Of a DNA stretch of 33,829 nucleotides, positions 26,221-33,829 are shown piece after piece. The notes under the pieces are model-generated. The model saw only the letters and a list, made by a program, of their open reading frames with translations, searched no databases and was not told the origin of the DNA. The position numbers were made by a program, and so were the translations under genes. The DNA comes from Kiloniellales bacterium (GTDB lineage: Bacteria; Pseudomonadota; Alphaproteobacteria; Kiloniellales; JAKSBE01): positions 1 to 33,829 of the forward strand of contig JAKSBE010000602.1 of NCBI GenBank assembly GCA_022361275.1, in the 5' to 3' direction. Every line of letters starts with the position of its first letter. Position 1 is the first letter of the stretch.

Positions 26221-26436
26221 TGAGACCCGGTGTGAGACGTCCAAAACTTCGGGGCCGACGGGCAGGGCGTTGAATCGGCCGGCAAAGCGGGGCGCACACT
26301 GGCGCGGGCGTCCCGGCTTGTCAACAAAGACAGGAGGCCCGTGGCGCCTTGCATTTCGGCGCGGCGCCGACAACCCAGCGGAAAATCAACCTTGCTGCTG
26401 AATTCAACCGGCGGTTCAAAGCCTTAGTATTGCCGG

Positions 26437-27408
26437 CTAGCCGATTAATTCGGCCTGCTTGACCAACGCTTCGGCCTGGCGGATCGAAGCGATATCGATC
26501 AGCCGGCCGTCCAGCGCGACGGCGCCCTTGCCGGCCTTCTGCGCCTCGTCCATGGCGGCGAGGATGCGCTTGGCTTTGTCGACCTCGGCGGCGGACGGCG
26601 TATAGACCTCGTTGGCGAGCGGGATCTGCTTGGGGTGGATCGCCCACTTGCCTTCGCAGCCCAGCACCGCGGCCCGATTGGCCTGCGCCTTGTAGCCGTC
26701 GTCGTCGCTGAAGTCGCCGAACGGCCCGTCGATCGGCCTGAGCCCGTTGGCCCGCGCGGCCACGACCATACGCGCGATGGCGTAATGCCACATGTCGCCC
26801 CAGTGGACCTCCCGGCCGCCGGCGTCGTCCGGATCGGTCAGCACCGCGTAGGCCGGGTTGGGGCCGCCGATCTGGGTGGTGCGCGCCTTGGTCGACGCCG
26901 CGTAGTCGGCGACGCCGAAATGCAGCGATTCGTTGCGCGGGCTGGCGGCCGCGATCTCGTGGATGTTCTGCATGCCGAGCGCGGTTTCGATGATCATCTC
27001 GAAGCCGATCCGTTTCTTGCGTCCGATCGCGGTCTCGATCTGGGTGACCATCATGTCGACGGCATAGACGTCGGCGGCGGTGCCGACTTTCGGGATCATG
27101 ATCAGGTCGAGCCGCTCGCCGCCCTGCTCGACCACGTCGACGACGTCGCGATACATGTAGTGGGTGTCGAGGCCGTTGATCCGGACCGACATGGTCTTGT
27201 TGCCCCAGTCGATATCGTTCAGGGCCTGAATGATGTTCTTGCGCGCATCCGCCTTGTCGTCCGGCGCGACGGCGTCCTCCAGATCCAGGAAAATGACGTC
27301 CGCGTCGCCCGCGGCGGCCTTCTCGAACAGCTTCGGCGAGGAACCCGGGACCGACAGCTCACAACGGTTCAGACGCGGCGTCGCCTGTTCGACGATCTTG
27401 AAACTCAT
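26437..27408 (-). CDS. mcl1: L-malyl-CoA/beta-methylmalyl-CoA lyase (HpcH/HpaI family)
   Basis: A 323-aa CoA-ester lyase of the HpcH/HpaI citrate-lyase-beta type. It is very like Rhodobacter Mcl1, which splits L-malyl-CoA to acetyl-CoA and glyoxylate and beta-methylmalyl-CoA to propionyl-CoA and glyoxylate (ethylmalonyl-CoA pathway, methylaspartate/serine cycles). Motifs are RCELSVPGSSPKLFEKAA, VIFLDLEDAVAPDDK, VRINGLDTHY with Arg76, GFEMIIETALG with Mg-ligand Glu141, and HFGVADYAAS with Asp168. WAIHPKQIPLANEVY and TPSAAEVDKAKRIL lie near the C-terminus. Length and ligand positions match the family. It lies between xerD and accA, which are neighbours in many relatives. Other ethylmalonyl-CoA-pathway genes are not in the window. 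Confidence 0.9.
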   Translation of the reverse strand: MSFKIVEQATPRLNRCELSVPGSSPKLFEKAAAGDADVIFLDLEDAVAPDDKADARKNIIQALNDIDWGNKTMSVRINGLDTHYMYRDVVDVVEQGGERLDLIMIPKVGTAADVYAVDMMVTQIETAIGRKKRIGFEMIIETALGMQNIHEIAAASPRNESLHFGVADYAASTKARTTQIGGPNPAYAVLTDPDDAGGREVHWGDMWHYAIARMVVAARANGLRPIDGPFGDFSDDDGYKAQANRAAVLGCEGKWAIHPKQIPLANEVYTPSAAEVDKAKRILAAMDEAQKAGKGAVALDGRLIDIASIRQAEALVKQAELIG

Positions 27409-27525
27409 GGGCGATCTCCTGGTTCTCTCGGCGGCTCGGCCGTGCCATGACGGGACGTGGTTTTGCGAAAGGGAGCTATGGCGCGCGGACAGGCCGGAGT
27501 CAAATCGAAAGGCGGCCGGCCCCGC

Positions 27526-28434
<909 letters not shown>

Positions 28435-28443
28435 GCCCGCCGG

Positions 28444-30285
28444 TCACATGCCGTGGGTCAGGGCCGCCTCGACCGCCAAGCCGCGCGCTTCCGCCTCCAG
28501 GCCGACGGCGCGCAACGCGGATACGATATCCGCGAGAACGGAAACCTCGGTCCCGCCGGGCCCGGACTCGCCGAGCATGACCAGAGACACCAGGACGGTT
28601 TCGCCGACGCGACCGTCGGCCGCCGCGGCGCGCAGCATCACGCGCAACGCGGGCGAGGGAACTCTGGCCACATCGGTCAGCGCACCTTCGTAGAGCGGCG
28701 TCCAGAGTGCCGGCGGAATCTCGTAGCCCAGCGCCTCGAACAGAACGAACAGCAAAGCCGCCTGTTGCGACCGTTCCGCCGCCGGCAGGTCGACGGTCGC
28801 ATCCCACCAATGGCCGGCAATGGTCGGATCCCACGGCAAGGCACGCTGGGTGTCGGCCAGTTGGACCAGGGGCCACAGTTCGATCACCGCCGCGACGGCG
28901 TCGACGTTTTCGCGGGCGGCCAGAACGCGCGCCGTCTCGAACCAGGCCAGCGCACGCTGGGTATCGCCGGCGGCCAACAGGGCGCGGCCCAGATCCGCCG
29001 CGGCCCAGACCATTTCCGGCACCGGCTGCAGCGCCCGGATCGTCGGATTGGCGACGCGCGCCACCGTGAAGTACTCGCCTTCCGCCACCGCCTGTTTCAG
29101 CGCGGTCTGCAGCGCGACCGCGCGGGCCGTCGGCACCCGTTCGCGCTGCGCCACCTGAAACAGCAGCGCCCGGGTGCGCGGGCCCGGATCGTTTTCCGCG
29201 ATGTCGATGGCGTTGGCGCGGTCTTCGTCCGCGAACTGCAGGCTCGCATACACCTCGCCGAGCGTATCGGCAGACAGGGCGCCGACCGCCTCCGCCCGCT
29301 CGGCGGCGAACAGCCGCAACTCCGACGTCGCGTTCGGCGCGCCGGCGACCGAACGCAGCACGCCCGGATGCCGCGACATCACCACATCCGGCGGTATCTG
29401 CCGGTTGGCCGCGCGCAGCATCGCCAGATGCAGGGGCCGCGGGTTCGGCAGCGTATCGACGACGAGTCCGTCGTTGCCGCCCAGGATCCGGATCAGATCG
29501 AAGAACGCGGGATCGTCGACGCCTTCCTCACGCAGGAGATCGGCAGCCAGCGCGGCCGATTCGCTTTGTTCGTCCAGCAACCGGCAGAAGGTCACGGATT
29601 TCAGCCAGGCCGGGTCCGGATCGCGCGGCAGCATCTCGCGGGCGATGTCGCAGGCGCCGCCGTAGTCGTTGTCCAGCCAATGCGCGTCCATCTCCAGCCG
29701 GGCCGGACGCGGATCGTCGAACCGGACGGACGCCGCCTGCATCAGGCCGGTGACCGCTTCGGTATCGCCGGCGGCAGCAAGGCGTTCCATCCTCAGCATC
29801 AGCAGGCCCGGCCCGCCCGCCGGCAGGATCGTATCGCCGGCTGGCACGTCCGCCGCGGACAGCAGCAGGCGGCGCATCATGTCCCGCATCGTCGCCGTCG
29901 GCGCCGGCGCCGGCAGCCTGGGCAGCAGCCGTTCCACGACCACCCGCGGCGTGCCCCGCCACATGTCGATGCCGAAGCCGCCATCTGCGCCGAACAGCAG
30001 CCCGACCGCGGACGGGTCCAGGGCGTTCAGGGTGCCGACCTCGATCCGTTCGTCGACCGGTTGCTCGCCGGTCGCATCGGCGCCGGGCACGGGCGTCGTG
30101 GCATCGGGCGCCGGCTGCGGCCGCTGGAATGGCTGAAACGGCTTTTCCGCCGGCGGCGGCTGGCCGCCCGGCGGCGGGATCAGCGAACGCGGCTTACCCA
30201 CGGACTGAGCCGAGGCCGTCGCGGTAATCGCCAGGCCCAGCATCAGGGCGCCGGCGGCGACGGCTTTATTTTGGGAACCGATCAT
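28444..30285 (-). CDS. Large exported helical-repeat protein of unknown function
   Basis: A 613-aa secreted or periplasmic protein. [28 protein letters not shown] is a clear signal peptide with cleavage after ASA. A Pro/Gln-rich linker (about residues 30-70: [20 protein letters not shown]) follows. A long all-helical region rich in Ala/Leu, with TPR- or HEAT-like periodicity, runs to the end (segments such as [40 protein letters not shown] and [17 protein letters not shown]). I recognise no catalytic motif. The ATG at 30285 is chosen because it starts the signal peptide. The longer in-frame extension upstream is Arg-rich. It overlaps the preceding 46-aa membrane-protein gene by 20 bases and is followed by xerD after 9 bases, suggesting a three-gene unit. 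Confidence 0.85.
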   Translation of the reverse strand: MIGSQNKAVAAGALMLGLAITATASAQSVGKPRSLIPPPGGQPPPAEKPFQPFQRPQPAPDATTPVPGADATGEQPVDERIEVGTLNALDPSAVGLLFGADGGFGIDMWRGTPRVVVERLLPRLPAPAPTATMRDMMRRLLLSAADVPAGDTILPAGGPGLLMLRMERLAAAGDTEAVTGLMQAASVRFDDPRPARLEMDAHWLDNDYGGACDIAREMLPRDPDPAWLKSVTFCRLLDEQSESAALAADLLREEGVDDPAFFDLIRILGGNDGLVVDTLPNPRPLHLAMLRAANRQIPPDVVMSRHPGVLRSVAGAPNATSELRLFAAERAEAVGALSADTLGEVYASLQFADEDRANAIDIAENDPGPRTRALLFQVAQRERVPTARAVALQTALKQAVAEGEYFTVARVANPTIRALQPVPEMVWAAADLGRALLAAGDTQRALAWFETARVLAARENVDAVAAVIELWPLVQLADTQRALPWDPTIAGHWWDATVDLPAAERSQQAALLFVLFEALGYEIPPALWTPLYEGALTDVARVPSPALRVMLRAAAADGRVGETVLVSLVMLGESGPGGTEVSVLADIVSALRAVGLEAEARGLAVEAALTHGM

Positions 30286-30406
30286 TCGGCAAGACCTTCT
30301 CGACCCGGTCGGTCGGCGCGGGAATATCCCACGCCGCCAGGAACGCCGCGCCGCCCACCACAACGACCGCCAGGCCAACAGCTATAAACAGATACAGTTT
30401 TCCCAT
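30266..30406 (-). CDS. 46-aa single-pass membrane protein
   Basis: A small gene beginning MGKLYLFIAVGLAVVVVGGA with one transmembrane helix, then [20 protein letters not shown] and DRFPK before the TAA. The hydrophobic helix followed by a WDIPAPT...EKVxPxDRFP-type tail looks conserved-protein-like and not random. It is positioned tightly before the 613-aa exported protein, whose ATG lies inside its last codons (20-base overlap). A purine-rich stretch precedes its ATG (GGCCAATCTCCC, weak). It is probably a short inner-membrane protein with a periplasmic tail, possibly a partner or leader for the exported protein. Function is unknown. Confidence 0.75.
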   Translation of the reverse strand: MGKLYLFIAVGLAVVVVGGAAFLAAWDIPAPTDRVEKVLPNDRFPK

Positions 30407-30580
30407 GGGAGATTGGCCCACCGGCTAGTCAGCCGAACACTAACGGTAGAAATTCGGCGTTGGAGTTAGTCATCAATTGAGGCAGAATTTGGACGAATCG
30501 CAGTGTATCCGGGGGAAGATACGGATTCAACGGTGCCGGTCCTCGGCCCGATCTCATTCGCGCTTACATTTCCCGTCAGT

Positions 30581-30586
30581 TACAAT
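30581..30586 (+). promoter_or_regulatory. -10 box TACAAT placing the aroK transcript start at its ATG
   Basis: TACAAT (5 of 6 consensus) ends 6 bases before the aroK ATG (30593), so the predicted +1 falls at or next to the start codon. No Shine-Dalgarno sequence is present. The -35 region (about TTCGCG, 30557-30562) is weak. Confidence 0.45.
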
Positions 30587-30592
30587 TGTTGG

Positions 30593-31183
30593 ATGGACAA
30601 CACCGAAACGCCGCATAGTCAATCGCGCTCGGACCGAACTATCGTATTGGTTGGGTTAATGGGCGCCGGGAAAAGCACCGTCGGACACCGGCTGGCGACG
30701 CGGCTCGGCCTTCCCTTCACGGATGCGGACACCGAAATCGAGGCGGCGGCCGGACTGGAGATTCCCGAGATTTTCGAGCGGTTCGGCGAAACCTATTTCC
30801 GCGACGGGGAACGGCGCGTCATCGCCCGTCTTTTGAAAGGGCCACCGCATGTTCTGGCGACCGGCGGCGGCGCGTTCATGGACAGCGAAACCCGCGACCT
30901 GCTGCGGCGGAACGCGGTGACGATCTGGCTGCGGGCGGATCTGGAAGTTCTGGCCGAACGCTGCAGCCGCCGGAACAACCGACCGCTACTGGCCGACGGC
31001 AACATGAAAGAGACACTGCGGAAACTGATCGAGGTGCGTTACCCGGTCTACGCCGAGGCCGACATCGTGGTGGACAGCAGCGACGAGCCGCACGAGGCCA
31101 TCGTCGATGCGATTATCGAAAGACTGCGAAAAAGGCCGGCGGCGTCCGGCGCCGAATCCAGCGGAGCCGACGCAAACCGATGA
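30593..31183 (+). CDS. aroK: Shikimate kinase
   Basis: A 196-aa shikimate kinase (shikimate to shikimate 3-phosphate). The P-loop GLMGAGKST lies at residues 21-29. FTDADTEIE holds the substrate/Mg Asp. [19 protein letters not shown] has the shikimate-binding Arg, and LATGGGAFM is the third glycine motif. The lid Arg is in [12 protein letters not shown]. The first 15 residues are a polar tail. The ATG at 30593 is the best start by alignment but has no ribosome site, whereas a -10-like TACAAT lies just upstream, so the mRNA may be leaderless. Its TGA overlaps the ATG of aroB (ATGA), as in the classic aroK-aroB operon. Confidence 0.96.
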   Translation: MDNTETPHSQSRSDRTIVLVGLMGAGKSTVGHRLATRLGLPFTDADTEIEAAAGLEIPEIFERFGETYFRDGERRVIARLLKGPPHVLATGGGAFMDSETRDLLRRNAVTIWLRADLEVLAERCSRRNNRPLLADGNMKETLRKLIEVRYPVYAEADIVVDSSDEPHEAIVDAIIERLRKRPAASGAESSGADANR

Positions 31184-32304
31184 CCGATAAACCAGGCACC
31201 AAGACCGTTACCGTCAACCTGGGAGAAAGACGCTACGACGTTCGGATCGGGGCCGGCTTGCTGGGCTCGGCCGGCGATGAAATCGCATTGTTGCTGCAAC
31301 GTCCGTTCACCATCGTGATCACCGACGAGACCGTGGCGTCGCTGCACCTCGGCACGTTGCAGGCCTCTCTGGACGAGGCCGGCATCTCGCACGACGCGAT
31401 CGTCCTGCCGCCGGGCGAGACAACGAAAAACTTCGCCATGCTGGAGCAACTGACCGACGGCCTGCTGGCGCGGCAGGTGGAGCGCGGCGACGTGGTGATC
31501 GCGCTGGGCGGCGGGGTGATCGGCGACCTCGCCGGCTTTGCCGCCAGCATCGTAAGGCGCGGCATCGATTTCGTTCAGATCCCGACCACGCTGCTGGCGC
31601 AGGTCGACAGCTCGGTCGGCGGCAAGACCGGCATCAACACACGGCACGGCAAGAACCTGATCGGCGCCTTCCATCAGCCGCAACTGGTGCTCGCCGACAT
31701 CGACCTGTTGTCCACCCTGCCGCGCCGCGAGTTCCTGGCCGGATACGCCGAAGTGGTGAAGTACGGCCTGCTCGGCGACCGCGAATTCTTCGACTGGCTG
31801 GAGGTCAATAGTCAGGCGCTGATCGGCGGCGACATAGCGGCGCGGACCCACGCGGTCGCGGTAAGCTGCAGGACCAAGGCACGCATCGTCGCCGAAGACG
31901 AGCGCGAGGCCGGCCTGCGCGCGCTGCTCAATCTGGGCCACACTTTCGGCCATGCCCTGGAGGCGGAAGCGAAGTACGATAGCAGCCTGGTTCACGGCGA
32001 AGCGGTCGGGATCGGCATGATCATGGCTTTCGAGCTCTCCGCCCGCCTCGGCCTGTGCCCGCCGGCCGACGCCGGGCGCGTCCGCGCGCATCTGACATCG
32101 TGCGGGCTGCCGACCACGGCGGCCGCCGTCGGCCTGGGCGGTATCACGACCGAAGCCTTGATCGAACATATGAAACAGGACAAGAAGGTGGTTCGCGGCA
32201 AGCTAACGTTCGTGCTTGCCCGCGCGATCGGCGACGCGTTCGTGACCCAGGACGTCGATATCGCCGATGTCCGAGATTTGCTGGTTCGGGAGCTGGCCGC
32301 GTAA
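31180..32304 (+). CDS. aroB: 3-Dehydroquinate synthase
   Basis: A 374-aa AroB, which converts DAHP to 3-dehydroquinate in the second step of the shikimate pathway, with NAD and a divalent metal. Landmarks are [21 protein letters not shown], the glycine-rich [39 protein letters not shown], and [12 protein letters not shown]. The metal ligands are in AEVVKYGLL (Glu), [12 protein letters not shown] (His) and [10 protein letters not shown] (His). The start overlaps the aroK stop by 4 bases, so the two are coupled. A 77-bp gap separates it from the CorC-like gene in the same direction, which may belong to the same transcript. Confidence 0.97.
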   Translation: MTDKPGTKTVTVNLGERRYDVRIGAGLLGSAGDEIALLLQRPFTIVITDETVASLHLGTLQASLDEAGISHDAIVLPPGETTKNFAMLEQLTDGLLARQVERGDVVIALGGGVIGDLAGFAASIVRRGIDFVQIPTTLLAQVDSSVGGKTGINTRHGKNLIGAFHQPQLVLADIDLLSTLPRREFLAGYAEVVKYGLLGDREFFDWLEVNSQALIGGDIAARTHAVAVSCRTKARIVAEDEREAGLRALLNLGHTFGHALEAEAKYDSSLVHGEAVGIGMIMAFELSARLGLCPPADAGRVRAHLTSCGLPTTAAAVGLGGITTEALIEHMKQDKKVVRGKLTFVLARAIGDAFVTQDVDIADVRDLLVRELAA

Positions 32305-32381
32305 ACGGACCGCGCCGTGCCTCCGGATCGGCCAACCCTGTCGCCTTGATGAACGCCACAAACGCGAAGGATCATTGAGAT

Positions 32382-33829
32382 ATGGAAACGGCGATGCTGT
32401 TTTCTCTGCTCGCGATTTTTGCCCTGCTCGTGCTCTCGGCCATGTTCTCCGGTTCGGAGACCGCCCTGACGGCGGCCAGCCGGGCACGGATGCATCTGCT
32501 GGAACAGGAGGGCGATCGGCGCGCCGCGATCGTCAACCGGCTGAGCCAGAGCAAAGCGCGCCTGATCGGCGGCATCCTGCTCGGCAACAACCTCGTCAAC
32601 ATCCTGGCCTCGGCGCTTGCGACCAGCGTGCTGATCTCGCTTCTGGGCGAAGCCGGGGTCGCCGTCGCCACCCTGATCATGACGCTTTTGGTGCTGATTT
32701 TCGCCGAGGTCCTGCCCAAGACCTACGCCCTGCACAACCCCGACCGGATGGCCCTGTTCATCGCGCCGGTCATCCGGCCGGTGATCTCGGTGTTCTCACC
32801 GATCACCAGCACGATCCAGGCGATCGTGCGCTGGACGCTGCATATGTTCGGCGTCGACATCCACGCCGCCCAGGACGTGGACGCGACCGGCGAGATCCGC
32901 GGCGCCATCCAGTTGCACACCAGCGAAGGCGCGCTGGTCAAGGCCGACCGGGACATGCTGGATTCGATCCTTCAACTGGACGAGGTCCAGGTCGGCGAGG
33001 TCATGATTCACCGCTCCAACATGGCGATGCTCGACGCCGGTCAGCCTTCGGAGGCGGTCGTCGCCCAGGTGCTGGACAGCCCCTACACGCGAATTCCCAT
33101 CTGGAAGGGCGAGCCCGAAAACATCATCGGCATCCTGCATTCCAAGGACCTGCTGCGCGCCTTGTCCGCGGCCCAGGGCGCACCGGAGAAGATCGACATC
33201 GCCGCCATCGCGGCGACGCCCTGGTTCGTGCCGGAGACGACCACCCTACGCGAACAGCTCAATGCCTTCCGCGAACGCCATGCACACTTCGCCCTGGTCG
33301 TCGACGAATACGGCGCGCTGATGGGGCTGGTGACGCTGGAGGACATCCTAGAAGAGATCGTCGGCGAGATCAGCGACGAGCACGACATCACCGTGACCGG
33401 CGTCGAGCCGCAGGCGGACGGCACCTATATCGTCGACGGCGCGGTCACCATCCGCGACCTGAACCGGCAGTTCGACTGGGACCTGCCGGACGAGGAAGCC
33501 ACCACCGTCGCCGGCCTGGTCATCCACGAGGCCCGGGTTATCCCCGAGGTCTCCCAGGTGTTCAGCTTTCACGGCTACAAGTTCGAGATCCTGGGTCGGC
33601 GCAAGAATCGGATTTCCGCGCTGAGGATCACCGCGCCGCAGCCCGTCGAGGAAGAGGAAGAAGACAGCCGCCGCCGCAAGGCCAAGGCGGTCGACCGGCC
33701 CAAGAGCCGGCCGACACCGCGAACCGAACCCCGCCGCCGCGACCGCCCGCTCACCATTCAGCGAGCGCTGGACGATGGTGCCGAAGAACGCCAGCGCTCG
33801 CTGGCGGCGATGCGCCGGGCGCGCGAGAA
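32382..33829 (+). CDS. CorC/HlyC family membrane transporter (DUF21-CBS), partial
   Basis: A CNNM/CorB-type protein running off the right edge after 482 codons. The DUF21 membrane domain covers about residues 1-180 (MFSGSETALTAASRARMHLL, GNNLVNILASALATS, LIFAEVLPKTYAL). It is followed by EIRGAIQLH and a tandem CBS pair (about 200-325; VMIHRSNMAMLDAG, YTRIPIWKGEPENIIGILHSKDLL, HAHFALVVDEYGALMGLVTLEDILEEIVGEI). The CorC_HlyC domain follows (about 340-415), and a highly charged Arg/Glu-rich tail continues to the edge. Family members handle Mg2+/Co2+ transport or efflux regulated by nucleotide binding to CBS. The ATG at 32382 follows AAGG, and the placement downstream of aroKB is common in alphaproteobacteria. 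Confidence 0.93.
   Translation, partial: METAMLFSLLAIFALLVLSAMFSGSETALTAASRARMHLLEQEGDRRAAIVNRLSQSKARLIGGILLGNNLVNILASALATSVLISLLGEAGVAVATLIMTLLVLIFAEVLPKTYALHNPDRMALFIAPVIRPVISVFSPITSTIQAIVRWTLHMFGVDIHAAQDVDATGEIRGAIQLHTSEGALVKADRDMLDSILQLDEVQVGEVMIHRSNMAMLDAGQPSEAVVAQVLDSPYTRIPIWKGEPENIIGILHSKDLLRALSAAQGAPEKIDIAAIAATPWFVPETTTLREQLNAFRERHAHFALVVDEYGALMGLVTLEDILEEIVGEISDEHDITVTGVEPQADGTYIVDGAVTIRDLNRQFDWDLPDEEATTVAGLVIHEARVIPEVSQVFSFHGYKFEILGRRKNRISALRITAPQPVEEEEEDSRRRKAKAVDRPKSRPTPRTEPRRRDRPLTIQRALDDGAEERQRSLAAMRRARE

Overview
The window is a chromosomal segment of a high-GC alphaproteobacterium, most likely of the Rhodospirillales/Kiloniellales type. That placement rests on gene content and order: yggT next to folD and a tRNA gene, ppiC-argJ-mutT divergent from secA, an xerD/accA cluster divergent from aroK-aroB-corC, a malyl-CoA lyase, and tldD. 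It is inference, because no rRNA is present. Most of the window is housekeeping and is densely coded on both strands.

Layout. 1-15.5 kb (left block): tldD (runs off the left edge), a DUF3422 membrane protein, the qmcA-nfeD pair, a PLP trans-sulfuration-type enzyme, a decayed DUF1203-like remnant, a UbiD-family decarboxylase, a SMI1/KNR4 protein, a hydroxyacid-oxoacid transhydrogenase (ADHFE1-like), an unrecognised two-gene module (coiled-coil membrane protein plus VWA lipoprotein), nnrU, DUF3253, a GNAT acetyltransferase, folD, a deleted DUF167 gene, yggT and tRNA-Ala(CGC). 15.5-18.2 kb: gene-poor scar tissue holding a possible small RNA with a strong terminator, a frameshifted lipoprotein gene, a lone receiver-domain response regulator, and truncated IS4/Tn5-like and IS630-like transposase remnants side by side. 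18.2-33.8 kb (right block): mutT-argJ-ppiC, secA, an epoxide hydrolase, a minus-strand cluster (46-aa membrane protein, 613-aa exported protein, xerD, malyl-CoA lyase, accA), then aroK-aroB and a CorC/HlyC-type transporter that runs off the right edge.

How genes work together: QmcA and NfeD form a membrane SPFH/NfeD pair. FolD serves one-carbon metabolism. ArgJ makes ornithine for arginine synthesis. AroK and AroB act in the shikimate pathway. AccA acts in fatty-acid synthesis and the malyl-CoA lyase in CoA-ester carbon metabolism. SecA and the periplasmic parvulin serve protein export and folding.

Most notable: (i) the membrane-coiled-coil/VWA-lipoprotein pair at 9851-11973, the best candidate for an undescribed system; (ii) a perfect 32-bp palindrome inside folD that adds residues to the protein; (iii) gene decay on the left side (DUF1203-like, DUF167, lipoprotein) and several 12-15-nt tandem duplications; (iv) an apparent change in codon and base usage across the IS-scarred 15.5-18.2 kb zone, which could mark a rearrangement or a chimeric join; (v) a probable leaderless aroK and a 46-aa membrane protein gene. 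No CRISPR array, prophage or toxin-antitoxin pair is visible.
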